Positions 33,021 to 45,172 of a stretch of DNA of 64,000 nucleotides are shown here, in pieces. Location: NCBI GenBank assembly GCA_031772625.1, contig CM062816.1, positions 827,682,556-827,746,555 of the forward strand, in the 5' to 3' direction. The notes below the pieces were generated by a model. That model was not told the origin of the DNA, did no database searches, and saw nothing but the letters and a program-made list of their open reading frames with translations. The position numbers were made by a program, and so were the translations under genes. Source of the DNA: Pinus tabuliformis. Its lineage: Eukaryota > Streptophyta > Pinopsida > Pinales > Pinaceae. The stretch's first letter is position 1, and each line of letters begins with the position of its first letter.

Positions 33021-34641
33021 CAAGCTTTCAATATAAATGTACAAATAAGTAAAACAAATTCATTTCTATCTGAGCATCATCTCCAATTGCATTGGCATAG
33101 AAAAATGACCCCAAAAAACCAACAACAATAGATATATAAAAAAAACATGACATAATCAATTATCTTTTTTCTGCAAAGTGGCTTCTTAAACAACAATATA
33201 ATTCATTGTTTTGACATACCTTTGAATGAACGTTTTCTATTATTTTGTGTTTTTAAATATGCAAACAATTAAAGAAAACTCATCGCTATCCAAACTTCAT
33301 TACCAATTGTATTGCCATGGAAAAATGACATAAGAGATACTATATGATGTGATCCACGTGCATTTTTCTGTGTTTTTCATTGCAGTTTAATGCATTTTTT
33401 ATGTTGTTGTTCTCATCAACTAGATCTGTGAGTGTTGGAATCTCTCTTTATGGAGTTGGTTGAATTGGCCATCCCTTGTGTGGATATTGTGTTCAATTTC
33501 CTCCAGGTATGTCTTTTTATTCGATGTCTTTTATTTTCTATGTTGCTAGGTTAAGGCAAATTGGTTTCTAGTTCCAAATAGGTTAATTTTTTTTAAAGAA
33601 ACAAAGAAAAAGACAAATTTTTAATGTATTTATACATTTGAAATACTATACATTAAATTAACATTTGAATTATAAATTAAGTAATGTTATACACTACACA
33701 TTAAATTAACATTTGAAAATATAAATTGAATCCTGTGAATCATGTTAATACACTATACATTAAATTAACATTTGAAAATATAAATCGATTCATGTTTATG
33801 CACTATACATCAAATTAATATTTGAAAAAAAAAATTGAGTAATGTTTATACACTATACACAATTAACATATGAAAACATAAATTGATTCATGTTTATACA
33901 CTATACACCAAATTAATATTTGAAAAAAAAAATGATTAATGTTTATACACTGTACACTAAATTAACAGTACATAATATAAATGGAGTCATGTTTGGATTC
34001 AGATAGGTTCTCAAAATAACTCACGCTCTTTGAATACTAGATAATAAAACCTAGTTATATTCATGTAGTAAAATATTTTCACGAGGAAAGTTTTCTTTTT
34101 CGCATTTAATTTTTTAATATTTTTTTGATATATAATACTTTCAATATACTTATAAAAGAAAATTTATCTTTCACATTTAAAATTAAGAAAAATTTTAATG
34201 CCAAAATAATTGGTGTCTCCACCTACTCTTGAGTAATTATATATATTTTTATATTTTTGCATATTGTTGCAGTGGTCTCTTCATCGCCAATAATCATATT
34301 ATGATATGGAAACTCACTCTACATAGTGTATTCCTTATTATATGATCTAACATAAACAATTTAGTAATAGCACTTTATCATACTTTGATATTTAATATTG
34401 TGAAGTAATTACAATAAAATTATTCAATGATTTGTAAATTGATGTGGATATTCTATTATCGTTCATCACAACATCTATGATAAAATTGTACTTAAAATAA
34501 ATATACAATATTAGAGTTTATTATTCTTTTGATTTTTGAATTTGTAGATTACTGTTTATTGTTTATGCATGCAAATTAAAATTTATGTAGAAAATAAAGA
34601 AAAATAAATAAAAACTCACAAAACACATTTGGCACAAGATA
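33021..34641. other. AT-rich spacer between the two nests
   Basis: No coding potential seen. Bases 33050-33115 and 33255-33330 are two diverged copies of a ~75-bp segment (shared core CCAATTG, ATTG, CATGGAAAAATGAC-like). It also holds the minisatellite at 33645-33995. This is the oldest visible left flank of element F, whose TSD AGATA is at 34637-34641. Confidence 0.65.
33645..33995. repeat. Minisatellite, ~49-bp unit, about seven copies
   Basis: The landmark ACTATACA(T/C) occurs at 33645, 33693, 33752, 33802, 33852, 33900 and 33949 (ACTGTACA in the last), a spacing of 48-59 bp. Each unit continues with an AAATTAA(C/T)ATTTGA-like core, an A-rich run, and TCATGTTTAT. The copies are diverged. 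Confidence 0.9.
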
Positions 34642-35606
34642 TGTAGACATTAATGTGTAGATTCAATATTGCTCATGAAATTTTCTAAATCACAAGACTT
34701 GAAGCTACTCTACCAATCTGTGGAAGGTAATTCATCATATAAGACAAGAATCATTGGCATGCAAAAGGATACATCACACATGCACAAAGATTTATCTAGG
34801 GGAAAGAAACTACTCAAAACCCTTACTATCTATATTGCATTAATAAGAGAATATAGAAGAAATACAATGCTTGCTCAAGCTTAATCACACCCTGCAAGTG
34901 TATAGTCTATTCCTCTACTTGAATGACTAAACCTGGCCAACACTTATCCAATTTCAAGCCTTCCCAAGCTCCTATTTCCTTGCATTGTTCCCTTGGGAAA
35001 TTTCCCCTTTATTTTTAGGATTTTTACACTCTAGAATTTCACAATAGCCTTAGGTAATTCTCTGACTGCATGCACCACTTGTACACATTGGAATATGATA
35101 CAAATAATAGTCCACTACCTTGGAATCTCCATCTCAACTGGGTAACTCAAATTCTCTACACGCATGATCTAATTTACGCTGATTGATTAGTTATCTGGAT
35201 GATCACTGAGTGTGGTTGAAGTTTCGCTTCCATAATTTGACCTTCCACTAGTTCATCCAATAGTTAGAACTAGTTTAACTAACCATAACTCAATTTAACT
35301 GAATTAAATTTCTACAACTAAAATTAACTCATCTTAGGCTCCTAAATTTTAGGAACCCACTACACACAACTAAACTTCATGTCCCTCACTCGAATTAACT
35401 GAGCTAGAATCCTATTTTTTAGGAATCAACTCAAGTAAACTAAACTTCAACTCATTAACTCGAATTGAATGTTCTTAACTGAGTGACAAGTGTTATGTCA
35501 CCTCACTTAACTCCTCCAAGTTGTTTGATAATGTGGAATTTTAAATTTTCTCAATTTTAATTAAGGAAACAATGAAAATTGAAACTTTCTTGCTGCATTT
35601 TCAACA
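34642..35606 (-). repeat. 3' LTR of element F (left copy)
   Basis: TGTAGACATT to ATTTTCAACA. It matches 39677-40259 plus 50301-50648. The adjacent minus-strand purine run GAGAGTGAG (35607-35617) is the likely polypurine tract. Confidence 0.9.
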
Positions 35607-35689
35607 CTCACTCTCAGCAAGAAAGGTATTATCAACCACCCCTATCCTGCAGTCGTGGAACTCAAACTTCCCTCTTGAGAAGGTCTTTG

Positions 35690-37120
35690 TCAAAATATTT
35701 GCATATTGTTCCTTTATCGGAATGTACTGGAACAACATAATCTGCCTCTGCACACAATCTCATTGATGGTGGTACCATATATCAATATGATTGGATCGAT
35801 CGTGGAAAACAAGATTCTCATAGAGTTTGATACAACTCTGATTATCACAATAAATCATAGTAGGATCCATCATATGACCAAACAAGCCAACACGTATCTT
35901 CCTCATCCATATCACCTTACATATTTCTTGACTTGCATCCATGTATTCTAATTCTACTGAGCTGAGTGCCATTTATCTCTGCTTCATGTTATACCAAGAA
36001 AATGTTGTGGACTGAACACTGAAAATTCCACCTTATGTCTGATGGAATTCTCGCCCAAACTGCATCAGTGAAGCCACACAACTTCACTCCCTTTGTCTAT
36101 ATGTACCAAAGTCCAAACTGGGTAGTGTCTCTAAGTTATTGTAGAGCATGTTTAGCTCCCCTCCAAAACAATTTGGTTGGCCTAACCATGGCTTAACTAA
36201 GTTGGTTTACTGCATAACACATGTCTGGTCGTGTGTTCACCATATACATGAGTGAACCCACCAACTATTGGTAAACAATCGCATCCACTTCCTCACCTAA
36301 AGTGCCATCCTCCTTCCTTCAATGGTTGCTAGAGGATTCTCCATGGGTTTGCATCTGTCCATGTGAAACCTCTAAAGTATCTCGTTCGCATACTTGCCTT
36401 GAGAGACAAATAGTTCCCCGTCACCTTTCCATACTTCCAATCCAAGGAAGTAGTGCATGTGACCCATGTCATTCATCTCAAACTCTCTTACAAGGTCCTC
36501 CTTGCAAGATCTAATCAACTTCTCATCACCAATAAGTATCAAGTCATCAACATATAAAACAATAATCAATAATTTACCTTCTACCAAAATATGATAGAGG
36601 CTTGCATCTGCTTCAGTTTTGGTGAAGCCCAATCCTGTGAGATAGCTATTGATCTTGGTGTACCAAGCACGGGGTGCTTGCTGATACCATACACCACTCA
36701 CTTGAGTTTGCACACGTGAGACTCTCGATCATAAGTCTCAAAGCCTTTTGGTGTCTTGATATACACCTCCTCCTCAATAAATCCATTGAGGAATGTTGTT
36801 TTCACATCCATCTGGTGGATCTTCCACCCCATCTGTAGCCAAAGTGAGTATTGATATGATAGATGAGTACCTTGCTATAGGAGAAAAGGTATCCTCATAA
36901 TTAATTCCCTCCACATGAGAGTATCCCTTGGCCACAAATATAGACTTGTATTTTCTATGCTTCCTTTTGTTGCCTGCTTCCCCTTGAAGATCCATCTCAA
37001 ACCCAAAAATGATTTGTTTACTAGTCTTGGGACCACTTCCCAAACACTGTTCTTCACAATGGATTCATACTCCTCCACCATTGCATCAACCCATATTGGT
37101 TCTCTACGTCTTCCTTGAGA
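35690..37120 (-). pseudogene. pol: Element F reverse transcriptase and RNase H
   Basis: RT begins near 37081 (MVEEYESIVKNSVWEVVPRL, FLGLRWIFKGKQ), with GINYEDTFSPIARYSSI in the next frame. After a gap comes an open 113-codon stretch (36372-36713) with AWYTKINSYLTGLGFTKTEA and the intact catalytic box LYVDDLILIGDEK. RNase H survives at 35760-35972: MALSSVELEYMDASQEICKV, IYCDNQSCIKLYENLVFHDR and SNHIDIWYHH. Several frameshifts and stops separate these pieces, so no enzyme is made. The order and spacing are those of a Copia pol read on the minus strand. Confidence 0.87.
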
Positions 37121-38552
37121 TAGGATGGCTTATTCTCTACTATCTCATTCATAAGAGCCATGTAGCCAATGTATTGATCTATTGACCTTCTCTAGCTATG
37201 CTGATTTGAAGGATCACCCACATTCTCCCTTGCATCCTTCACAAGTCTCTCAGCTTCTCTGGTTCTCTTCCTATCTTCTCTAGATGGTTTTTCTTGAGTG
37301 GTTGTTTCCACTCTATGCTCCTCAACTTGGGTTTTCTCCACAACATCCTGAGGCTCCTCCTTTGGAGCTAAAATTTCCTCCTATGGTGGGATTTGAAGCT
37401 CCTTCTCAAGAGAACACTACATGGCTTTGTCTTAATCAAATTTGACATCCCTTTGCACAAATTTCATTATAAGGGATGGAAAATACACACAGTAGTTGTG
37501 GGGAGCTTTTGTGTAACCTAAAAATACCCCCAAATCTGATATCGACTCCAACTTCTTCCTTGACTCTTTAGAGACATGGAAATAGATAAAGGCTCCAGAG
37601 ATCATGAAGTGTGACATATCTGACTTCCTCCCCAAGAAATCCTCCTTTGGTGTGATCATGCCAAGAATCTGATGCAAACTCTTGTTCTGCAAATAGACCA
37701 TTGTGTTGCATGCTTCAACCCATAAATGAAAAGGTAGGCTTTGGTCATGCAACATCACCTGTGTTGCTCCCATAATTCTTTGGTTCTTCCTCTCAGCCAC
37801 CCATTCTACTATGGGTTGTGGGGTGATGTCAACTCTTGTCGAATGTCTTATTTTTCATAAAAAAAAATTAACTCATTTGACACGTACTCACCTCCATTAT
37901 CGCTCCTAAGATCCTTCACCTTCTTGCCCATTTCTTTCTCCACCAATGCATTGAACTCTAACTTGGAGAAAGTCTCATCTCTCTTTTGCATGAAGAATAT
38001 CCAACACTTCTATGAATAGTCATCAATAAAGATAAAAAAAAAAACACTTGTATCTAGTAGAAGAGGCTGTAGAGGAAGGTCCACAAACATCAGAGTGGAT
38101 CCTTTCAAGGAATACATGTGCTTCACTATCCCAATCATGGAAAGTGGCTTTTGTGTACTTCCCCAAGGTACACCTTTTGCATGTGTCCTACTACTCTAGT
38201 TCTTCTTTGGGGAGGCCTGTGGTAATCTGTTGCATGATCCTCAAAGTGCCATGATGCAAGTGGCCAAGTCTTCTATGCCAAAGTTTGGCGACATCGAGGC
38301 TCTGCACCTTCTCTGCCTTTGTGCTCAATGCACATCTAGCATGTAGAGGTTCTTCACACAAACCCTGGTCTGCTTCACTTTCTTATGGCTATGTGTCACA
38401 GGAACATCTTACCTTTGCTTAAGATCACATTAAAACCACGATCTTCCCAAACTGTAGCAAAGACAAGATTCTTCTTTAGACCCAGAAAAAACATCACATC
38501 CTTGAACTTGAGAGGGGAGCCCGACTCCCTATGAAAGGCGACTGTATCAATC
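37121..38552 (-). pseudogene. pol: Element F integrase
   Basis: The best-kept part is 37432-37800, which opens with MAERKNQRIMGATQVMLHDQ, the segment after the catalytic Glu (VERKNR in relatives). It goes on with LPFHLWVEACNTMVYLQNKS and LGVFLGYTKAPHNYCVYFPS. Upstream, from 37850 to 38350, the zinc region and core are readable only in fragments across frames (for example LRSDNGGEYVS-like and CTLGKYTK-like reading on the minus strand). The linker to RT (37120-37430) is acidic and Glu/Pro-rich. Confidence 0.78.
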
Positions 38553-38621
38553 CTAGTCGCATTGCACCTTCCACATCTCCCATCTCAATATGCATGTAGA
38601 GATCCTTCGCCTCCAAATCCC

Positions 38622-38661
<40 letters not shown>

Positions 38662-38825
38662 GTCATATGGAACGATGCACCATTGTTGAGATAGCACACA
38701 CTTCCCATCACTATGATGGCCATGCATGTAATGAGATTAAAATCAATCTCAAAATGTGAAGCCAAAGCTTCACTCGCTGCTCCTTCTGTGGTCTTCTTTC
38801 TTTCCTTCTTGTGTGGACTCTTCAT
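38553..38825 (-). pseudogene. pol: Element F protease, interrupted by an (AT)17 run
   Basis: The minus frame includes KSPHKKERKKTTEGA (the end of a degenerate zinc knuckle region). It then has VCYLNNGASFHMTG, where Copia proteases have LDSGASxHMT, so the catalytic Asp is now Asn. Directly after HMTG the frame reads IYIYIYIYIYIYIY, coded by the AT microsatellite. It then continues into LGI and beyond. The enzyme is dead. Confidence 0.78.
38625..38658. repeat. (AT)17 microsatellite
   Basis: 34 bp of perfect AT dinucleotides inside F's protease coding region. Confidence 0.98.
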
Positions 38826-39640
38826 TGCATAGTGCCTGAGTTCATGACAGTGAAAGCACTTGATTCTAGAGAAGTCCTTCTTTTTCCCCCTTGACTTGAT
38901 TCTGCTTTGGATTGGGATTTCGTCCCTTTCCCTTTCTTTGCCTTTCCATCCAAGGCATAGTTATCCTCATCCTCGCCCTTGGATGAAGTCTCATCTCTGG
39001 TATTCCACCTTATCTCCTCCTGTACTAAATCAGACCACAAGCATTCCCAATTTGGTAGTTTCTCCCTCCCATTCACTAAATCTTGGTAGTTGTGTCGACT
39101 CTTAGGAAGGCCTATGAGGGCTAGGCTCACCAAATCATCTTCTACTATAATAACACCAACTTGACCAAGTTCATAACAACACTGTCTGAACCTGCTCAGG
39201 TAGTGGAATGGTCTCGTTCCTCTGCATCTTGATATTCTTAAGTTTGTCCTTGAGTGCCAATTTCATGTGGTCACTACTATTCTAGAAAAAATCTATCAGC
39301 GCTTGTCACATTGCATATGAAGTCTCTTTCTCATGGATATTTGATATGATAGTGCCTCGCACTCCCTCCAATATGATCCTCCTCGCCTTAGCAACATATT
39401 TCTTCCATTCTGATAGATCCTTTGCATCAAATGCTACTAGTTTCAGAATATCATTATCAATGAATTTCTTCAACCCATTATCCTCCAGTACTACCTCCGT
39501 GTGGTCCTTCCATGCAACATAATTCGAGATTCCGTCAAGGGCATACTCGAGCCTTAATCCATTGAAATCCATCTTCTCAGTCTTGAAGAAAACCTGCAAC
39601 CTAATCTGAAAACTTGAACCTCCTGTAATGACAACTTCAA
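38826..39640 (-). pseudogene. gag: Element F gag
   Basis: The frame at 39306-39599 starts MQVFFKTEKMDFNGLRLEYA, with LDGISNYVAWKDHTEVVLED and KKYVAKARRIILEGVRG, the N-terminal part of a UBN2-type Copia capsid. After breaks, 38822-39133 gives VSLALIGLPKSRHNYQDLVN and LWSDLVQEEIRWNTRD, then a Lys/Gly/Ser-rich tail. A zinc knuckle in the other frame at about 38830-38870 reads CFHCHELRHYAMKS, so its last Cys is lost. It lies next to the primer site, as expected. Confidence 0.82.
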
Positions 39641-39663
39641 AATCTCTTATCTACAGTGATTCC

Positions 39664-39676
39664 AGCTCTGATACCA
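39664..39676 (-). other. Primer binding site of element F
   Basis: Minus strand TGGTATCAGAGCT, perfect initiator-Met type, directly at the inner edge of the right LTR. Confidence 0.92.
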
Positions 39677-40259
39677 TGTAGAAATTAATATGTTGATTCA
39701 ATACTGCTCATGATATTTTCTAAATCACAATACTTGAAGATAATATATTGACATGTGGAAGTTAACTCACCATCTAAAACAAGAATCATAGACATGCAAA
39801 AGGAAACATCACACATGCACAAATGTGTATCTAGTGGAAAGCAGCTGCTCAAACCCCCTTACTATATATATTACATTAATCAGAGAATAAAGAAGAAATA
39901 CAATGCTTTCTCAAGCCTAATAACACCCTGCAAGTGTATAGTCTATCCCTCTGCCTGACTGACTGAACCTGGTCAACACTTAGCCAATTTCAAGCCTTCA
40001 AATTTCCCCTATTTTTTAGGAATTTCACACTCTGGAATTGCGGAATAGCATTAGGTCATTCTATGACTGTATGCACCATCTGTACACATTGGAACATGTT
40101 ATAATTGATAGTGCACTACCTTAGAATCTCCATCTCAACTGGGTAAATCGAATTCTCTACATGCATGAGCTAATTTAGGCTAATTGATTATTTATCTAGA
40201 TGATCACTAAGTGTGGTTGAAGTTTCAATTCCACTACTTGAACTTCCACTAGTTCCTCC
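39677..40259 (-). repeat. 5' LTR of element F, first part
   Basis: Starts TGTAGAAATT and ends at the TSD CCTCC of element G. Continues at 50301-50648. Confidence 0.9.
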
Positions 40260-42077
40260 TGTTAGCCTTGTTGGCAAATGGCCCAAAAAATGGATCCAAA
40301 TATGCCCCAAAGTCTCCAAAATTTCTTAAAAGCATGCTAATGGATCCATATATGCTCTTAAAGTCTTCAAAAGCCTCTTAAGGACCATTCAAATCCAAAA
40401 CCATCGCACACCAAGAGCCCTTGGAAGGGCGGAAATACATTTCGGGAGGCAAAAACACTCCAAAAGCATGAAAAAAAGTCCAAATCACAACAGTCGTTAG
40501 ATCTAGCCGATCAACGGCCCAGATCTAAGCGGAAAATCGCAATTGGCACAGGCAGGTAGCAGCAATAGGTGCAAGACATCGTCGATCAGCGATCGCCGAT
40601 GATCGGGTCGGCACATCGCATCAACGGATTGCAATCGGTGGAAACCAAGGGGTGACGGCAACAGTGATCGGCGATTAAACGAGGACCGTCGATCGCGCGA
40701 TCAAATCAATGGCCCACATCGCATCGGCGGATCACATTCGGGGAGGCAAGTTAGAGGTTATCGACACAGACAGTATGCAATAAACGATCGCAATCAGCGA
40801 TTCAACGTGGACCGTCGATTGCGCGTGCAAACCGATGTCCCACATCGCATCGGCGGATCACAATCGGGAAAACCAAGGGGCACAACCTTTACATGTATAT
40901 GTGCGCAATGTGATAAGACCTGGACCCGATGGGTTTCAGAAGCAAGATGTATAATCTTTCACGTCTGCCAAAGCCCATTTTCAATGTATTTCGTTATATA
41001 ATGAAATACAAAGGGGAACTCGGTAGCGCCGATAGCGATAAAGCCTGGACCCGAAAGGGTTCGGGAATGAAATCTATAATATTAGAAGTCCAGAGGGAGG
41101 CCTTTTTCATGTATTTCCCGTGTTTTTTCAATTATTTCAAGGAACAAAGGGAACAAAGGGACCATGCCATCTGTGATAGGCGACAGCAACCCAAAGGGTA
41201 GACCCGATAGATATATATGCCATGTTTAAGGACTTTTGAAATCTAAAAAGTTGAAGGTTTGGCAGGATTTCTCACAGTTGCATCATTTCTCCGTTATAAC
41301 AGAAAGCAGTCCCCATTTGCATTTAGAAGATAACAAACGCCCGAAGACCCATTCTATCACATAAACAAAAGCCGGGAAATAAATTCCGGGAGACAGAGGC
41401 CGAGAAGCAATCATGGGCATCGACATCACAGCTCAGCAAACAAACAGAATGATTGTGGGGCATCTCTGGCATGGTAGAGCTCCCAGATGTGCAACAACTA
41501 CCCAAAATATTTGAATGCGGTTATTCCTTTGTCAGAAGAGGAAAACCATCGGGCCATGCCTGCCTATTAAGGGAATCAATCAGTTAAACAAGACAGAGGG
41601 ATAGATTAAGACACCTGAAGCCTCAAAAGGCTCAAGACCATTGTAAACAAGCTATAAATAGCTGAAAACAAGATGTAACAAGGGTTCAACTTTTGGAGAT
41701 TATTCCTCCTCTGTTCCTTCAAGCTTCTCATCTGCAGTCTTTAGTAATACAAGCTTCTTTTGCTATTATATGTTTAATGTCCATTTCTCTTCTTTTCTAT
41801 GCTTGCACCTGTACAATTTGTCCAGGTTTTCTTTGTGTTTAAGGCTAGATAACTGTCATCTTATCTCTGCTTTGATATATTAGATTTGCAAGCTTCTTTG
41901 CTGCCTATGGCTAGCCATTTATATGCGTGATTATATATGCATCTGCCAGTATAGTTAGTAATTTCATTTGTTGCATGTAGCTTGCCATTCATATATGTTC
42001 ATGTATGCAATCTGCTGGCATAGTTAGTATTCTCCATCTATCCATTAAATCTAGGAGAGTTTCCTGGAGTGCTAACA
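40260..42077 (+). repeat. 5' LTR of element G
   Basis: TGTTAGCCTT to GTGCTAACA. It lacks a 178-bp segment that the 3' LTR has at 50094-50271, lost between two CTA triplets. U3 holds CpG-rich subrepeats. A promoter-like CTATAAATAG lies at about 41651. Confidence 0.93.
40590..40880 (+). repeat. CpG-rich subrepeats in G's U3
   Basis: At least two and probably three imperfect units of about 90-125 bp. They share GGACCGTCGAT(C/T)GCGCG, CCCACATCGCATCGGCGGAT and CAATCGG(G/T), at roughly 40590-40655, 40660-40750 and 40785-40880. GC and CpG density is far above the surrounding LTR. The 3' LTR counterpart is at about 48630-48920. Confidence 0.75.
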
Positions 42078-42082
42078 TTAAA

Positions 42083-42100
42083 TGGCACCGTTGGTGGGGA
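42083..42100 (+). other. Primer binding site of element G
   Basis: TGGCACCGTTGGTGGGGA, close to the tRNA-Asp-type TGGCGCCGTTGCCGGGGA (differences at two or three positions), 5 nt after the LTR. Confidence 0.82.
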
Positions 42101-42241
42101 GAGGAAACTGAAGCTCAGCTTCCCCGGAAATGACACAGACCCAACTTTGATGATAGACAAATTCTGGGCACATTTTTGGTTAATCATCTATCTGGCGACT
42201 CTATCAGAGGCCAAACCTCTTGGCGACTCCACTTCATAATT

Positions 42242-43507
42242 ATGGCTCAGTTTGTGAGGCATACTCGGAGAAATCCTCAGAAATCGCAAGCTAACCCAGT
42301 ACTTGACCCGAAAAAGACCGTCAAGGAGAAGAAAGTATTGTAGAAAGGATCATCGGGTTCAGGTAAACCTAAACAATATTCTATATCTCTTCAAAAAGAT
42401 CATGCAATAGAACAAATACATGTTGAGAGTACAGATTCTAATACTAGCAGTGAAGAAAAGCTCTCAGAAATTCATAAAGCTCCTTATTCTTTAGTTTCTC
42501 CTTTTTTTGTTAGCCCAAAGGGAACCTCACCTCCTATTCACCATACTCCTTTGGTCTCGTCAATCACTCCTCTGCCTTCTGTCATTCAAACTTCTAGTAC
42601 TCTTTTAGTCACCACAGTTATGGCCAGTCTGCAAGCACCCACCAAAATGGAAAGAATCATAGCCGCTAGGTATGGACCTCTAATACTACCCATTCCTTTG
42701 AATGCTATGCCCACTGGAGAGTATCAAAAGTATATGCCTAAGTTCACTGGGACTGAAGGTGTCACTACTGAAGAACACCTTGAGTCATTTTATAGCTATG
42801 CTGATAATCTAGATATTGGTGAAGGTGATGTGTGGATGAGAGTCTTTGTCCAAAGCCTGGATGGGGAGGCTAGAAAATGGTTCAGAGAACAAGCCCCAAG
42901 ATCTATAGCAGATATCGAAGCTTTAGATGATACATTCCTAAAACATTGGGGGGATAAGAAGGACCTCCTCTATTACCACACTGAGTTTGGGAACTTAAAG
43001 AGAGAAAATGGTGAACTGTTGTCAGATTTTAATAAGAGATTTAACCGCATGTACAGCAAGATACCAGCTGAAGTGAAGCCCACTACTACCTCTACTAAAC
43101 TCACCTATGCTAATGTTTTTGATTCTGACTTCTGCCTACTTTTGAGAGAGAGGCGGTGTGCTACTTTGGATGACCTGCAGGATGCAGCCTTGGAAGTAGA
43201 ATCAAAGATCATGGCTGCAAAAAAACTCAAGGGAAATGCTGATAGAAGAAGACAGAGAGGCGAGTCTTCATCCTACTCTGATCCTAAGATAGATAAAATG
43301 ATCAAGTCATTAGCCTCCGAAATTTCCAAATTAAAGGTTGAGCAGCACCCTAGAAAAGGGAGAGTTCCCAATACCTTTGCTCCTAGAAATCCAAATCCAT
43401 ATAGAAGAGCTAATGAACAGTTGCAGATATTGCAAAGAAGCAAAGATGCCAATGTAGACCAAAGGGTCAAGACCCCTTTCCAGAATGTAGTCATGGAGGA
43501 AGAGTAG
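42242..43507 (+). pseudogene. gag: Element G gag
   Basis: The likely start is ATG 42242 (MAQFVRHTRRNPQKS), in frame with the long open stretch from 42551. One TAG (after KEKKVL) interrupts it. The capsid core has MPTGEYQKYMPKFTGTEGVT, EEHLESFYSYADNLDIGEGD and LDGEARKWFREQAPRSIAD, which is the Retrotrans_gag pattern, then FLKHWGDKKDLLYYHTEFGN. The tail is Lys/Arg/Ser-rich, and no CCHC knuckle is seen. It ends in a TAG at 43505 after which the same frame continues into pol, so gag and pol were probably one ORF. Gag would form the particle around element RNA. Confidence 0.88.
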
Positions 43508-44557
43508 TTTGAAGAAGATGATGAGATCCATTGCCTTGAAGACAAAGGCAATGCTTCCTTTTTGACCGCAGTTGCCTATGAAAAGTCATGATGCAATGAC
43601 CAAACTAACCAAGAATGGGGTGATGAAGCTGTTCTACAAGATGAAGATCAGTGCAGATATAATCTGCAATTGAAGATAAATAATGCTAAGGAAACTCAAG
43701 TTCAAAGAGCTGCTAACCCTGCATTACAGCAAGTTAATAAGCAAAAACAACCAGCAGTTGATCCTATCATCCTCAAAGATCCAACTCATGAGGTAAGAGG
43801 CCTTGACAAGTCCCCTTCTCCTTTCAGTTTTCAATCAGAAATTCAAAAGCTAAGAATACCTATGCATCTAAATGAATTAGCGAAAAGTGAGTCCTTCAAG
43901 AGATCCATCCTCGAAGCCCTTGAGCCTAAAGCCATCCAAGCCTCCACCGACTGTGTAAATCTACAAGATGACAAGCCAGCTGTCATCCTCAGCCCAATGA
44001 TTGAAAATGGTGAGGATAGCTCCCCATCATTCTATGTCTCTCTGAACATTCATGATAAAATCCTCCACAACTCCTTTTTGGACACTGGAGCTAGCCATAA
44101 CTTAATGTCAAAGGTTGTCATGGACGAGTTGGGCCTCGGCATCACTAAGCCTTATCATGATTTGTTTTCTTTTGACTCTAGAAAAGTGAAATGTATAGGA
44201 TTAATCAAGGACCTAGCCATCACTTTGTCTCAGTTGCCTATGAAAAGCATGATCGTGGATATTGTGGTAGCAAATGTACCTCCCAAATTTGGCATGTTAC
44301 TTTCTAGAGGTTGGATCAAGAGACTAGGTGGATCATTACAAAACGATGTAACCTATGCTATTGTCCTAGTTTTCGGAGGTGAGAGCAAGAGATTATACAG
44401 AAAGGCACAGTTGGCTTACATCATCAGCAATGAGAAGAATCCCACTAATAATCCCATCTACGTTGTTGATACTAATTTTGGAGCATGTATTCTTCATATT
44501 GAAGAGTCTCAGTTGGCCTCCACGCAACTTAAAAAGCCAGTTTTCCAGATCACGTAG
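43508..44557 (+). pseudogene. pol: Element G aspartic protease region
   Basis: The same frame as gag. An acidic linker with one TGA (43589-43591) leads to a 295-codon open stretch. It carries SFYVSLNIHDKILHNSFLDT directly followed by GASHNLMSKVVMDELG, with the catalytic DTGA intact, and later VANVPPKFGMLLSRGW, the C-terminal flap-side motif typical of plant gypsy proteases. It ends at a TAG (44555). The frame resumes without shift into the extra RNase H. The protease would process the polyprotein. Confidence 0.9.
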
Positions 44558-44995
44558 AATGGAAACCCGCGGATTTGGGGTATGTTCTTTGATGGGGCTT
44601 GCTCCAAAGAAGCTGCAGGGGTAGGTGTATTCCTCGTGTCCCCAACATAGGAATACATTCATTTTTCATTCAAATTAGCCTTTCAGGTCACAAACAACAT
44701 AGAAGAGTATGAAGCTTTGATTCTGGGCTTAAGCGCTGCTAAGGAAATGGGTATCAAAGGCCTACAAGTGTTTGGGGATGCAGACCTCATCATTCAGCAG
44801 GTAAATAAAACATTCCAAGAAAAGCATCCAAGGCTGAAAGAATATATGGATGAGGTATGGAGGCTCAAAGATTCTTTCAAATTTTTCATCATTTCTTATA
44901 TTCCAAGAATGAAGAACCAGCTTGCCGACTCCCTTGTTGTCTCTGCTAGCATGTTTGTTCCCCCTTTGCCTCCTAAATTGACATATGAAGTTCAG
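44558..44995 (+). pseudogene. pol: Element G additional (archaeal-like) RNase H
   Basis: Lies between protease and RT. In frame order: WGMFFDGACSKEAAGVGVFL (first Asp), a TAG at 44648, EEYEALILGLSAAKEMGIKG (Glu), LQVFGDADLIIQQVNK (second Asp) and KNQLADSLV (last Asp). The D-E-D-D set and the motif spacing match the archaeal-like RNase H found in Tat elements and many plant RNase H proteins. Apart from the two TAG stops it is well preserved. Its placement before RT, rather than after the native RNase H, is what stands out. It would degrade RNA in RNA-DNA hybrids during reverse transcription. Confidence 0.88.
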
Positions 44996-45172
44996 GTAAA
45001 ATACAGACCATCCCTGCTAGACAATGTCAAGTATTGGAGAGTTTTTGAAGACGATGAGGAAATTAACAGGTTTTTACAAGTCGTTGAGGAATTTGTTGAA
45101 ATGCACATCGACCAAGAAAATCAAAACGTGGAAGAAGTCAGCCAGTCCAAGCTAAAAAGTGAAATCAGCTGA

